A program made the position numbers and the translations under genes. Shown here piece after piece: positions 16,253 to 27,675 of a stretch of 64,000 bases of DNA (position 1 is the stretch's first letter; each line of letters opens with the position of its first letter). The stretch comes from Pseudarthrobacter sulfonivorans. GTDB lineage: Bacteria; Actinomycetota; Actinomycetes; Actinomycetales; Micrococcaceae. The notes under the pieces are model-generated. The model did no database searches. It saw only the letters and a list, made by a program, of their open reading frames with translations, and was not told the DNA's origin. The stretch covers positions 44,654 to 108,653 of the forward strand of contig NZ_JANFCZ010000013.1 in the NCBI RefSeq assembly GCF_024391045.1, given 5' to 3'.

Positions 16253-18970
16253 TTACGACGGCACCACGGTTCCCGCGCCGCCGTCGACCGTTATCTGCTG
16301 CCCCGTGGCAAGCCGCAGCGTGGCATCCGGGACGCCCACCACCGCGGGAATGCCGTACTCCCGCGCCACCACGGCGCCGTGGGAGTTAGGCCCGCCCATC
16401 TCCATCACCAGGCCGCCCGCGGTGAGGAACAACGGGGTCCAGCCGGGGTCTGTGGACGGCGCCACCAGGATTTCGCCCGGTTCAAGGTGCGCGCCCACCG
16501 GGTCCATGATGACGCGGGCCGCCGCCGTGACGGTTCCGGCGGATGCCGGGCTGCCGGTCAGGGATCCCGCCGGCTGGCCCGGGCTGCCGGCAGGCTGGAC
16601 CGCCTCAGGTTCCGTGCCGTCCGACAGCAGCACCCGTGGCACGTGCCGCCGCGCCAGCTCAAGGTCATAGGCCGCGCGCCGCCCGGCCACGACGCCGCGC
16701 AGATCGGGGTGGCCGGTCCCCGGGCCCTTGAGGAGCCCTGCCCTTGCTTCGTCCAGGTTGAGGAAGAAGACGTCGTCCGCCGTGTCCACAACCCCGGCAG
16801 CCGCGAGCGCCGCACCGACGATGCCCAGTTGCTTGCGCACCTCGGCGAGCGCCACCACCAGCTGGAACTTGGGCAATTCACGCAGCCCGGCAAACAGCCG
16901 GGCCCGCCGCAGCGCCGCCTTGACCAGAGCACCATGCAGCCTCCCGCGGGCGTTCGCCTCCGCCACCAGCTGCGCGATCCGGGCTTCCGCTTCCTCGGCG
17001 GCGTTGCTGAACTGAACGTCCGGCGGCACGGCGTCGGCGGTGAGCCGAAGATAGTTTGCCAGCACGCCGATGATGTGCGTGGGGTCGTCGGACCAGCGCG
17101 GCATTCCGACGTCGATTTCCGCCACTGCGCGGTGCCCGTACTGATCCATGAACCTTGCCAGTCCGGCCTGCAGCACGGTGGGCAGCCGGCCTGCCTTGAA
17201 ATCCTCGGCGAGTTCGGCGGGTTTGCGGTCGGTCATGGCGGTGCGGGATCCGCCGTCGTCCTTAATCACCTGGGCGAAGCGCCACAGCTCCAGGTCCATT
17301 TCGGTGGTGACGTTGTTGGGGAGGCCGCGGAGGACAATTTGCAGGTCGTCCCACCGGTCGCCGCCCAGTAATCTGCCGACAAGTCCCAGCGCGGCGAAGC
17401 CCAGCGCCGGGAGGGGAATGATGGAGGGCACCACCGAAAAGAGGCGATTGCCGAGGATATGTTCGGCATGGTCAAGCCGCTGCAACGGGGTGGCACCGGC
17501 CGGGGGCTGCAGGGAGCTGCCGAAGTCGCGTGTCTGCCGGTTGGCCCGCCGGAGCGCCGCCTCCGGCTTGAGGGCAGCCCGGACCAGCGTTTCCGGCACC
17601 CGGGCGCGGGCCGCGACGGGCAGCACGTGCCGCAGCAGGCTAAGCGGAGTCCGCCGGGTGACGGAGAACCGCGGGTCCTCGAAGATCTGCCGCAGCAGGG
17701 TGGCCGAGCGCGCTTCCATCACGTCAAAGACCCTGGGCACGATTCGCCGGCCGGTGGTGCTGCGGGCAATGGCCGTCAGGTCGAAGTAGATGCGCTGGGC
17801 CGCCTCGGCGTAGGGCGACGGGCCGTCGTGCGGCTGGGGCACGTCGAAATGGGCGGCGCGGGCAACGGACGAGGCAATGACCCGGAAGGCTGCCAGGCCC
17901 ATCGGCGTGATGGGGCGTGTCAGCCCCTGGGCCAGGCTCAGGCAGAGATACACGCGCGTGCCGGCCGCCGATGCCTTGCCCGACGGCCGCTGCGGAACCG
18001 GGAACAGCGTGGTGATGGGCCGTGACTGCGTCAGCCAGAGACGGCCGCCGGCGTCGATGGCCCATTCGATGTCCTGCGGCGCGCCGAAGTGGCCTTCCAC
18101 ACGAAGGCCAAGGACGGCGAGATCTGCGGCCTGCCGGTCCGAGAGGCAGGCGGTGGCACCGCCATTGCTGGCCGCCACGGTGCGGGTTCCGCCGCCGGAG
18201 AGGGGCCGGACCGCGATGCGTTTGTCCCCCAGCCGGCGTTCCAGGACCCGCCCCGCCACCGGATCGACCACAAAATGATCCGGGTTCACGGCTCCGGATA
18301 CCACGGCCTCACCCAGGCCAGGGCTGGCATCGATGACGGCCTCACGGCGGCGGTTTGTCAGCGGGTTCGACGTGAACAGCACACCGGCGGCATTTGCGTC
18401 CACCATGCGCTGGACCACCACGGCGAGCGCCACTGCGGAAGGGTCGATCCCCCGGGTGGCGCGGTAGCTGACGGCCCGGTCCGTCCACAGCGAAGCCCAG
18501 CAGTCGCGCACCGCGTCCACCACCGCGGCCGCCCCCACCACGTTGAGGTACGTGTCCTGCTGCCCCGCGAAGCTCGCGGACGGGAGGTCTTCAGCCGTGG
18601 CCGAGGACCGCACTGCCACCGGCACCTCGTTCCCGAGCGCCGAGTATGCGTCCTCGATTGCGGCTGCAATGTCCGGTGGGACCGGCGCTGACCGGATGGC
18701 ATCCCGCGCCTGCCCGGCCAAGGCTGCCAAGGCGGTGAGGTCGCCGTCGTTCGTGGACTTCAGGGCCTGGTGGACCGCGGCGAGCGCGCCGCCCGCCGCG
18801 GTGCCGGCGGTGGCTTGGCGGTAGGCCGCCGTCGTCAGGCAGAATCCGTCAGGCACCGGCAGCCCGGCGGCCAGCAGCTCGCCCAGGTTGGCGGCTTTGC
18901 CTCCGACCACGGGCACCATCGCAGCGGTGACAGCCTGTAGGTCGAGGATCGGGGACCCGTCGCCAGCCAT
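16253..18970 (-). CDS. PEP/pyruvate-binding phosphotransferase, rifamycin phosphotransferase (Rph)-like
   Basis: 905 residues in three parts. An N-terminal PPDK-type ATP-grasp domain (VVGGKAANLGELLAAGLPVPDGF; RSSATAEDLPSASFAGQQDT) spans about 1-320. A long middle domain spans about 330-790. A C-terminal swivelling His domain follows, with phospho-His864 in GGPNSHGAVVAREYGIPAVVGV. Length, order and the 41 residues after the catalytic His all match rifamycin phosphotransferases (about 870 aa) rather than PEP synthase (about 800 aa). It would move the beta-phosphate of ATP to an acceptor, giving AMP and Pi. No rifamycin-associated 19-bp element (GGGGCTTGCGGCAAGGCCC) was seen upstream, so resistance as its natural role is open. 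It starts 30 bp after the USP stop in the same direction. Confidence 0.85.
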   Translation of the reverse strand: MAGDGSPILDLQAVTAAMVPVVGGKAANLGELLAAGLPVPDGFCLTTAAYRQATAGTAAGGALAAVHQALKSTNDGDLTALAALAGQARDAIRSAPVPPDIAAAIEDAYSALGNEVPVAVRSSATAEDLPSASFAGQQDTYLNVVGAAAVVDAVRDCWASLWTDRAVSYRATRGIDPSAVALAVVVQRMVDANAAGVLFTSNPLTNRRREAVIDASPGLGEAVVSGAVNPDHFVVDPVAGRVLERRLGDKRIAVRPLSGGGTRTVAASNGGATACLSDRQAADLAVLGLRVEGHFGAPQDIEWAIDAGGRLWLTQSRPITTLFPVPQRPSGKASAAGTRVYLCLSLAQGLTRPITPMGLAAFRVIASSVARAAHFDVPQPHDGPSPYAEAAQRIYFDLTAIARSTTGRRIVPRVFDVMEARSATLLRQIFEDPRFSVTRRTPLSLLRHVLPVAARARVPETLVRAALKPEAALRRANRQTRDFGSSLQPPAGATPLQRLDHAEHILGNRLFSVVPSIIPLPALGFAALGLVGRLLGGDRWDDLQIVLRGLPNNVTTEMDLELWRFAQVIKDDGGSRTAMTDRKPAELAEDFKAGRLPTVLQAGLARFMDQYGHRAVAEIDVGMPRWSDDPTHIIGVLANYLRLTADAVPPDVQFSNAAEEAEARIAQLVAEANARGRLHGALVKAALRRARLFAGLRELPKFQLVVALAEVRKQLGIVGAALAAAGVVDTADDVFFLNLDEARAGLLKGPGTGHPDLRGVVAGRRAAYDLELARRHVPRVLLSDGTEPEAVQPAGSPGQPAGSLTGSPASAGTVTAAARVIMDPVGAHLEPGEILVAPSTDPGWTPLFLTAGGLVMEMGGPNSHGAVVAREYGIPAVVGVPDATLRLATGQQITVDGGAGTVVPS

Positions 18971-19000
18971 GTTTCTGCGCCCTGCCGTGGCGGCCGGGGG

Positions 19001-20038
19001 TCAGGCCGCGCCGAGGACCGGGCCGAATTTGGCCCTGTCCGCCAGCCGCGGATCGTCGCGGTCGGGTACCACCATGACCGGTCCCTTGGTGTGGTGCAGG
19101 ACCCCGTCCGATGTGGAGCCCAGCAGCATGCCGGTGAATCCGCCCCGGCCGCGGGTGCCCACCACGACGAGTTCAGCGTGCCTGCTGGCCTCAACCAGGA
19201 CGTCAACGGCCGAGCCGTCCTTCACTTCCGACTCCACGGCCAGGTTCGGGTAGTGGCTTTTCAGCCAGGTTTTCCCGGCTTCGAGCTGCTCCCGGATGTC
19301 GTCAAACAAGGCCTGCCGGTCCATCGGGGCCGGCACCCAGGCCAGGGATCCGCTGAATTGCGGTACGGCACAAATCACGCGCAGGGTGGCCCCGAGCCGG
19401 GTGGCCTGGTCTGCGGCTTCCAGGACAGCCACCCGGGCCTGTTCGGACCCGTCCACGCCCACCACGACCACGTTGTCAACCTGCTTGTGCCCTTCCTTGG
19501 CCTGCTCGGCCCGGATGCGCCTGTCATCCGTGGTTTCGCCCAGCCGGTCCGAACAGACCAGGGGCACGGTGACCGTAGGGCACTTGGAGTGGGCGGGGAG
19601 CGCGCTGCTCACCGAGCCCAGCAGGCGGCCTACAAACCCGCCGCGGCCGCGGGTGCCGAACACCAGCAGTTCGGCCGTTTCCGACATCTCCAGCAGCACT
19701 CCCGAGGCGTCACCGTTCTCCACCGAGGCGTCGACGTCGATGTTGTAGCCGGCAACCTTGTCCATCGCCTGCTGGATGATGGCTTCCGCCCCTTCGCGGA
19801 TCACCGAATCGTCCACTGTAGCGTAGCCGCCGTCCAGCCCGGACGCAGCGAAGATCGGCACTGAATACGCGGTGACGATGTGCAACGGCCGACGGCGGCG
19901 CTCGGCTTCGCGGGCTGCCCACACCAGGGCGCACTGGCCATGGTCGGAGCCGTCTACGCCAACAACGATTCCCTCCGGAGCGGCGGAATTGGCCGCATTG
20001 GTCCGTTCCGGGTCCGGTTGCATCTCATGTGCGCCCAT
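19001..20038 (-). CDS. tandem-domain universal stress protein
   Basis: 345 residues with two UspA domains. Each has an early Asp (GIVVGVDGSDHG; VVVVGVDGSEQA) and the ATP-binding loop near its end (GTRGRGGFVGRLLGSVSS; GTRGRGGFTGMLLGSTSD). This form binds ATP and appears in actinobacteria under oxygen or energy stress. The ATG at 20036-20038 has TAGGAGG 7-8 nt upstream and is preferred over an open frame reaching 20188. It is followed after 30 bp by the Rph-like gene, so the two may be co-transcribed. Confidence 0.9.
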   Translation of the reverse strand: MGAHEMQPDPERTNAANSAAPEGIVVGVDGSDHGQCALVWAAREAERRRRPLHIVTAYSVPIFAASGLDGGYATVDDSVIREGAEAIIQQAMDKVAGYNIDVDASVENGDASGVLLEMSETAELLVFGTRGRGGFVGRLLGSVSSALPAHSKCPTVTVPLVCSDRLGETTDDRRIRAEQAKEGHKQVDNVVVVGVDGSEQARVAVLEAADQATRLGATLRVICAVPQFSGSLAWVPAPMDRQALFDDIREQLEAGKTWLKSHYPNLAVESEVKDGSAVDVLVEASRHAELVVVGTRGRGGFTGMLLGSTSDGVLHHTKGPVMVVPDRDDPRLADRAKFGPVLGAA

Positions 20039-20462
20039 CGGGCCGCCTCCTAGCGGTACTGCCTCATAATCAGGCTGGTCTTCCGGCCATTGTGCCAGAA
20101 GCGCGGCGCCCTGCCAGCTCCGGCCGCGATGACGTTGCCGCTGGTCAGGAACACTCTGCCTCCGTTCATCACTATTCTCGGTCCGCACACACTTCGCAAG
20201 GGCACAAGGGCCTCCTGCGGGCGGTTATCCACAGCCCTTGGCAACCGATTCGGCAACCGCATCCATCGTTAAGAAGAATGTTTCCAAATGGGCTATCCCC
20301 GGACACTAAATTTCTGTAGTCTTCGAGGCACTGCCGGTCCGTAGATGTCCTCCGCAAAGGTGCATCGCGGGCCGCTGTTGCGGCCGGACTTGGGGGGTAC
20401 GGAAATCGCATGCGGGCAAGGACGCCTGCATCAACTGAAAGCCTTCAAGGAGGAGAACTGTA
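20039..20462. other. 424-bp divergent intergenic region
   Basis: No gene was found here. It must hold promoters for the USP gene (left) and the oxidoreductase (right). A SigB-like element, GTTG (20377-20380) then 14 nt then GGGTAC (20395-20400), points right and could drive the oxidoreductase. A lone perfect DnaA-box 9-mer TTATCCACA lies at 20225-20233, followed by two GGCAACCG words 12 nt apart (20240, 20252). No stable long hairpin was seen. Confidence 0.4.
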
Positions 20463-21110
20463 GTGTCAACCATGCCTGTGACTGGCGGGACCGAACGGAC
20501 CACCACGGTGATCATCGGCACAGGACTTTCCGGGCTCGCCGTCGGCGCGGAACTGCGGCGGCGCGGTGTGGACGCCATCGTGGTGGACGGGCTGGACATC
20601 CTCGGCGCCGGGCAGCCGGCCAATACCACCTCACTCCAGCGATGCGACGCTGCAGACTCCGACTCCCTCCGGGAACGCAACGAAATCCTGAGGCACCTGC
20701 GCAACTATGCGGCCAGTCATCACATGGACGTCCGCAACACCACGCGGGCCGTTCAGCTGACAATGGTGGGCGGCGCGCCCGGCACGGCCGACGCTGCCGG
20801 CGCGGAACCGCCAACCGGCCAGTGGGAGGTCCACACTCCCAACGGCATCCTGTTGGCGGACCACATTGTGCTGACCCGCTGCGCCCACAGCCAGCTGCGC
20901 CGCATGCTGAGCGACTTCGGCATCGCGGTGGGCCGCAACCTCGTCGCAGCCATGCGGACCATTGGCATCTATCTGGTGGGCGTGGGCGACCTGATTACGC
21001 CCTCGCCCAAGGAAGTGCTGCGGCAGGCGAAAACCGTGGGCCAGGCCATCTCATCGAAGGTCTACCCGGAGACCGGCCAGGACCTCTTGGCGGGAACTTT
21101 CGCCGTCTAG
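20463..21110 (+). CDS. short FAD/NAD(P)-binding Rossmann-fold protein
   Basis: 215 residues from a GTG start with AAGGAGGAG about 8 nt upstream. The N-terminus TTTVIIGTGLSGLAVGAELRRRGVDAIVVD is a dinucleotide-binding GxGxxG beta-alpha-beta unit with an acidic end to strand 2, as in flavin monooxygenases and thioredoxin-reductase-like proteins. A family member would be 350-500 residues; here the second nucleotide-binding domain is missing and the later part (VLTRCAHSQLRRMLSDFG; YLVGVGDLITPSPKEVLRQA) resembles the end of such enzymes. It may be an internally deleted oxidoreductase or a specialised short form. Its stop TAG shares the CTAG with the convergent CopC-like gene. Confidence 0.65.
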   Translation: MSTMPVTGGTERTTTVIIGTGLSGLAVGAELRRRGVDAIVVDGLDILGAGQPANTTSLQRCDAADSDSLRERNEILRHLRNYAASHHMDVRNTTRAVQLTMVGGAPGTADAAGAEPPTGQWEVHTPNGILLADHIVLTRCAHSQLRRMLSDFGIAVGRNLVAAMRTIGIYLVGVGDLITPSPKEVLRQAKTVGQAISSKVYPETGQDLLAGTFAV

Positions 21111-21742
21111 GACTCCTCGGCGTCCTCGTCGGCGCCGCCGGTAGTGAGCCGGCGCTTCGCCAGGATGCCGATCGTCACGAGCAGCCCCAGCGCCACGGCG
21201 GCGAAGATCACCAGGCTCCACGGAAACGGTTCTGACGCGTCAGCGGCCGGTTCCGGCGCCGCCGTGATTCCCGGCTGGGCAGTGCCTATCCCGGGAACGC
21301 CCGCGGCGGCCGACGGAGTAGCGCCCGCCCCGGCTGTTGACGGTGCTGCGCCCGCGGCTGCTGCCGTGGCCGTGAAGCCGAACGTGCCTTCAATGGGGTG
21401 GGAGTCCGAGCTGACCACCCGCCACGCCACCGTGTAGGCTCCCGCCGGCGCCCCGTCCTTCAGCTTCTGCGACGCCACGTTGTCCACAATCTCGACCGCC
21501 CCGTCGGCCCATTCGGCGCCCGCTGAGTCTTTCACGGAGAACTGGGCGCCGATCCCCAGCGGGTTCTTGCTGAACGTGACGGAGACCTTCTCCGGCGGTG
21601 TTGCCACCGTGGCGCCCTGCGCGGGGCTGCTGGACTCGGCGGAGTCGTGCGCGAAAGCCGGGGCGGAGAACCCCAGCGTCGCGGCGGCGAAAACGAAGGT
21701 CCCGAGCAAGGCGCTCAGCAACTGGCGGCGGATGGATCGCAT
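21107..21742 (-). CDS. CopC-domain copper resistance-like membrane protein
   Basis: 211 residues. The signal peptide ends AFA with His as the first mature residue (HDSAESSSPAQGATV), the conserved N-terminal copper ligand of CopC. The beta-sandwich domain follows (VSVTFSKNPLGIGAQFSV ... GAYTVAWRVVSSDSHPIEGTFGFTA), including the conserved DSHPI-x-G-xFxF. A Pro/Ala linker and a C-terminal helix (WSLVIFAAVALGLLVTIGILA) anchor it. This is the YobA/PcoC-like actinobacterial form. No CopD gene is adjacent. The role in copper binding outside the membrane is inferred from family. Confidence 0.88.
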   Translation of the reverse strand: MRSIRRQLLSALLGTFVFAAATLGFSAPAFAHDSAESSSPAQGATVATPPEKVSVTFSKNPLGIGAQFSVKDSAGAEWADGAVEIVDNVASQKLKDGAPAGAYTVAWRVVSSDSHPIEGTFGFTATAAAAGAAPSTAGAGATPSAAAGVPGIGTAQPGITAAPEPAADASEPFPWSLVIFAAVALGLLVTIGILAKRRLTTGGADEDAEES

Positions 21743-21821
21743 GAGTGGACAGCTCCCTTAAGAAATGGCTTCCGTTAAGCCTAGCCCGCCTGGCCGCCCG
21801 GCTAGCTTTCCGCCGCCCCGC

Positions 21822-24224
<2,403 letters not shown>

Positions 24225-24411
24225 CGTGTCTCCATACGTTTGCGCGTGCGGTGGTCCCTGAGTGCCATTCTAGGCGCGGGCCCCGGCGCGCCGGCCGCGG
24301 CGCCCGTCCGCGGCGCCAGGCCCGGCTGTGACGGGAGCCACCATGTCCCGGACTTACGGCCGATGCCCTTTATTATTCAAGTATCCCCACAACACTTTCC
24401 CCGGAGGACTA

Positions 24412-25854
24412 ATGCTTAAGCAAGGCTCTGCCCTGGACCGGTATTTCAAGATATCCGAGCGGGGGTCCAACCTGTCCCGCGAGGTCCGCGGCGGCTTTGC
24501 CACGTTCTTTGCCATGAGCTACATCGTGGTGCTGAACCCGCTGATCCTCTCCGGCCCCGATTCCAGCGGCAACAGCCTCGGTTTCGCTGCCGTGGCCGCT
24601 GTGACGGCATTCGTGGCCGGCATCCTCACCATCCTCATGGGCGCCTGGGGCCGGCATCCCTTTGCACTGGCCACCGGCCTGGGCGTCAACGCGTTTGTGG
24701 CCGTGACGGTAGCCACCAACCCGGGCCTGACCTGGCCGGACATGATGGGCCTGGTGGTGCTCTCCGGCGTGACCATGCTGATCCTGGTCCTCACGGGGTT
24801 CCGCACCGCCGTCTTCAAGGCCGTTCCGGACGGGCTCAAGACCGCCATTGTGGTGGGTATCGGCATGTTCATCGCCCTGATCGGGCTGGTCAACGCCGGC
24901 TTTGTGCGCCGCATCCCCGACGTCGCCGGCACCACGGTTCCGGTGGGCCTGGGCTTTGACGGCAAACTGCTGGGCTGGCCGACTGCCGTGTTCGTTTTCG
25001 GCCTGATCCTCACCATCGCCCTGGTAGTCCGCAAGGTCAAGGGAGCCATCCTGATCGGAATCATTACCTCCACGATCATCTCGGTGATCCTGGAACTGAC
25101 CCTCCATATCGGCCCAAGCTTCGACGGCAAGACCCACAATCCCCAGGGCTGGTCCCTCGTGGCGCCGTCCTTCTCCGGCTGGGCCGCCCCGGACCTTTCC
25201 CTGATCGGCAAGGCGAACCCTTTCGGCGCGTTCGAGCACCTCGGTGTTGTGGCCGCCACGCTGCTGGCCTTCGTGATCCTGCTCAGCATCTTCTTCGACG
25301 CGATGGGCACCATGGTGGGCCTGGCCAACGAAGCAGGCACCGTGGACAAGGACGGCAACATCCCGGACGTGGACCGGGTGCTTCAGGTGGACGCCCTGGG
25401 CGCCATCATCGGCGGCGGCGCGTCCGTCTCCTCCAACCAGATCTACGTGGAAGCCGGCGCCGGGATCGGCGAGGGCGCGCGGACCGGCGTGGCCTCCATT
25501 GTCACCGGCCTGCTCTTCCTCGTGGCCATGTTCGTCACCCCGCTGATCAACCTGGTCCCGTTCGAGGCCGTGGCTCCCGCCCTGGTGGTGGTCGGGTTCA
25601 TGATGGTCTCGCAGGTGGGCAAGATCGACTGGCAGGACTGGGGCATCGCCATCCCGGCCTTCCTGACCTTTACCCTGATGCCGTTCACCTACTCGATCGC
25701 GAACGGCCTGGGTGCCGGGTTCATTGCGTTTGTCATCATCCGCACCGTCCAGGGCCGGGTGAAGGAAATCCACCCGCTGATGTGGGTCGTGGCGGCAGCT
25801 TTCCTGCTGTTCTTCGCCGTGGGACCCATCGAGGCCGTCCTGGGCATGAAGTAG
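24412..25854 (+). CDS. NCS2-family purine permease (AzgA/GhxP-like)
   Basis: 480 residues with about 12-14 membrane helices. Family marks: FKISERGSNLSREVRGGFATFFAMSYIVVLNP at the start, ATGLGVNAFVA in helix 3, and FFDAMGTMVGLANEAG in helix 8. This is the hypoxanthine/guanine/adenine H+ symporter branch. GGAGGACTA stands directly before the ATG at 24412; an upstream in-frame ATG at 24328 lacks a site. It is 93 bp upstream of hutG, but an operator-like palindrome separates them. Confidence 0.92.
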   Translation: MLKQGSALDRYFKISERGSNLSREVRGGFATFFAMSYIVVLNPLILSGPDSSGNSLGFAAVAAVTAFVAGILTILMGAWGRHPFALATGLGVNAFVAVTVATNPGLTWPDMMGLVVLSGVTMLILVLTGFRTAVFKAVPDGLKTAIVVGIGMFIALIGLVNAGFVRRIPDVAGTTVPVGLGFDGKLLGWPTAVFVFGLILTIALVVRKVKGAILIGIITSTIISVILELTLHIGPSFDGKTHNPQGWSLVAPSFSGWAAPDLSLIGKANPFGAFEHLGVVAATLLAFVILLSIFFDAMGTMVGLANEAGTVDKDGNIPDVDRVLQVDALGAIIGGGASVSSNQIYVEAGAGIGEGARTGVASIVTGLLFLVAMFVTPLINLVPFEAVAPALVVVGFMMVSQVGKIDWQDWGIAIPAFLTFTLMPFTYSIANGLGAGFIAFVIIRTVQGRVKEIHPLMWVVAAAFLLFFAVGPIEAVLGMK

Positions 25855-25877
25855 CAGCCAATCACCTTGGGGGAAAG

Positions 25878-25893
25878 GTCCGGGATTCCGGAC
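25878..25893. promoter_or_regulatory. hut operator palindrome before hutG
   Basis: GTCCGGGATTCCGGAC, with perfect 6-bp arms around GATT. It lies 55 bp before hutG. Near-identical words lie before hutU (37461) and the iclR-type gene (38421), 12 kb away, so it is probably bound by that regulator. Confidence 0.65.
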
Positions 25894-25947
25894 AGTACGG
25901 CGACGGCACTGCTGGCTTTCGCGGCCGGGCTGCGGTGAGCTAGGGGC

Positions 25948-26907
25948 ATGGTTTCTCCCGCGCTCACCGTTGATGTCCCGCCGCAGCCCTGGACCGGAAG
26001 GTTCGACGGCGACGGCGACGGGCACCGCCGCTGGTGGCAGGCGGTTACCCCCTATGTGCCCGGGGCGGCCCCGGCCGCCGGCACTGCCCCGGCGCCCGCG
26101 GTGATCCTCGGGTTCGCCAGCGATGAGGGTGTCCGCCGCAACAAGGGCCGCACCGGAGCCGCGGCAGCGCCCGGGGCCATCCGGGCAGCGCTTGGTCCGC
26201 TGGCCTTCCACCTGGACCGTGCCGTATCCGATGCCGGCGATGTTGTGGTGGCGGACGGTGCCCTTGAAGCGGGCCAGGCCCGCGCCGGGCAGGCGGTTTC
26301 TGCCATGCTCGACGCCGGCAACCTCACCGTGGTGCTCGGCGGCGGCCACGAAACGGCCTTTGCCAGCTATATGGGGGTGGCCGGGTCCGCAGCAGTACGG
26401 GATGGCCGGCGGCTGGGCATCCTGAACCTGGACGCGCACTTCGACCTCCGCGAGGAACCCGTGCCCAGTTCGGGTACACCGTTCCTCCAGATGGCCCGTG
26501 CGGAAGCCGCCGCGGGGCGTGAATTCCGGTACGCCGTCGTCGGAATTTCTGAACCAAACAACACCCGCGCGCTGTTTGCCACCGCCGAGCGGCTGGGTGT
26601 GCAGTATTTGGCCGATGAGGACTGCACCGAGGACCGGGTCCGGGCGTTTGTTGCGGAGTTCCTGGCCGGCGTGGACGTGCTGTATCTGACCATCGACCTG
26701 GACGTCCTGCCGGCGTCGGTGGCCCCCGGAGTGAGCGCGCCCGCCGCCTACGGCGTTCCGCTGCCGGTGATCAGCGCCGTCTGCCGCCAGGTGGCCCAGA
26801 GTGGCAAGCTCCTGCACCTGGACGTGGCCGAATTGAACCCGCAGTTCGACATCGACGGCCGGACCGCCAAAGTCGCGGCCAGGCTCGTGAACACACTGCT
26901 GCGCTAG
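25948..26907 (+). CDS. hutG: formimidoylglutamase (arginase family)
   Basis: 319 residues of the ureohydrolase fold. The Mn ligands are visible: GGGHE (His134), DAHFDLR, and DLDVLPASVAPGVSAPA. The N-terminus (WTGRFDGD-GDGHRRWWQAV) is typical of HutG rather than arginase or agmatinase. It hydrolyses N-formimidoyl-glutamate to glutamate and formamide, the last step of histidine use. It is separated from hutHU by 8 kb but carries the same operator. It is 93 bp after the NCS2 permease. Confidence 0.9.
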   Translation: MVSPALTVDVPPQPWTGRFDGDGDGHRRWWQAVTPYVPGAAPAAGTAPAPAVILGFASDEGVRRNKGRTGAAAAPGAIRAALGPLAFHLDRAVSDAGDVVVADGALEAGQARAGQAVSAMLDAGNLTVVLGGGHETAFASYMGVAGSAAVRDGRRLGILNLDAHFDLREEPVPSSGTPFLQMARAEAAAGREFRYAVVGISEPNNTRALFATAERLGVQYLADEDCTEDRVRAFVAEFLAGVDVLYLTIDLDVLPASVAPGVSAPAAYGVPLPVISAVCRQVAQSGKLLHLDVAELNPQFDIDGRTAKVAARLVNTLLR

Positions 26908-26941
26908 TTCACGCCGGGTGTGCTGAGTGACGCCGGCAGCG

Positions 26942-27619
26942 CTAAGCCTTCAGGGCGTAGCGCCGTTCGGGCCGGCCCACTCCGTATTTGAGCCGGACTT
27001 CCAGTACGCCTTCGTCGTGCAGGTACTCCAGGTAGCGGCGGGCGCTCACCCTGGACGTGCCAACCTCGACGGCCGCCTCGTTGGCTGACAGGTCGCCGTC
27101 GGCCTCCTTCAGCGCCGCCTCCACGAGCTTCAGCGTCTCCACGCTGCACCCCTTGGGCAGCGGCCGCCCGTCCTGGGCTGCAGCACGGTCCAGCCCGAAC
27201 ACCCGGTTCACGTCCGACTGCTCCGCCACATCCTTGGAGGCGTCCAGGCCCTGATAGGCGCTGCGGTAGTGTTCCAGGCGTTCCTGCAGGTCAGTCTGTG
27301 AAAAGGGCTTGATGAGGTAATGCACAATGCCACCGCGGAGGGCCTTGCGGACCGTGTCCACCTCACGGGCGGCGCTGATCACCAGCACGTCCAGTTCCGG
27401 CGCCACCTCACGGAGCCGGTGCATCAGGTCCAGCCCGTTGATGTCCGGCAGGTGGATGTCCAGGAGCACCAGGTCCGGGTGCAAACGCGCCGTTTCGAGA
27501 ACCGCCTGGGATCCGGTGTGGGCAACACCCACGACGGCGAACCCGGACATACGCTGGATGAACCCCGCGTGGACCTTGGCCACCATGAAGTCGTCATCGA
27601 CAATCAGGACTTTGATCAT
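26942..27619 (-). CDS. CitB/DcuR-family response regulator
   Basis: 225 residues. The receiver domain (MIKVLIVDDDFMVAKVHAGF; phospho-Asp in VLLDIHLPDINGLDL; KPF near 107) is followed by a winged-helix-like output (LSANEAAVEVGTSRVSARRYLEYL). This is the DcuR/CitB type paired with the kinase upstream. I use the ATG at 27619, where the conserved fold begins and AGGA lies 10 nt upstream. An ATG at 27677-27679 overlaps the kinase stop (ATGA) and would add 20 low-complexity residues, so the true start is not settled. It probably activates tctCBA, which is divergent from the pair. Confidence 0.9.
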   Translation of the reverse strand: MIKVLIVDDDFMVAKVHAGFIQRMSGFAVVGVAHTGSQAVLETARLHPDLVLLDIHLPDINGLDLMHRLREVAPELDVLVISAAREVDTVRKALRGGIVHYLIKPFSQTDLQERLEHYRSAYQGLDASKDVAEQSDVNRVFGLDRAAAQDGRPLPKGCSVETLKLVEAALKEADGDLSANEAAVEVGTSRVSARRYLEYLHDEGVLEVRLKYGVGRPERRYALKA

Positions 27620-27675
27620 TGCTGCGGGTTCCTGGTTCTGCGGGGTCGCGGTCGTTCGGGTCGCGCTCGTTCTGG

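Noticed and set aside
24409..26817. 802-residue reverse-strand open frame opposite the NCS2 permease and hutG
   Set aside because: High GC keeps the opposite strand open. The translation is rich in Gly, His, Asp and Arg, without known domains, and both forward genes are certain.
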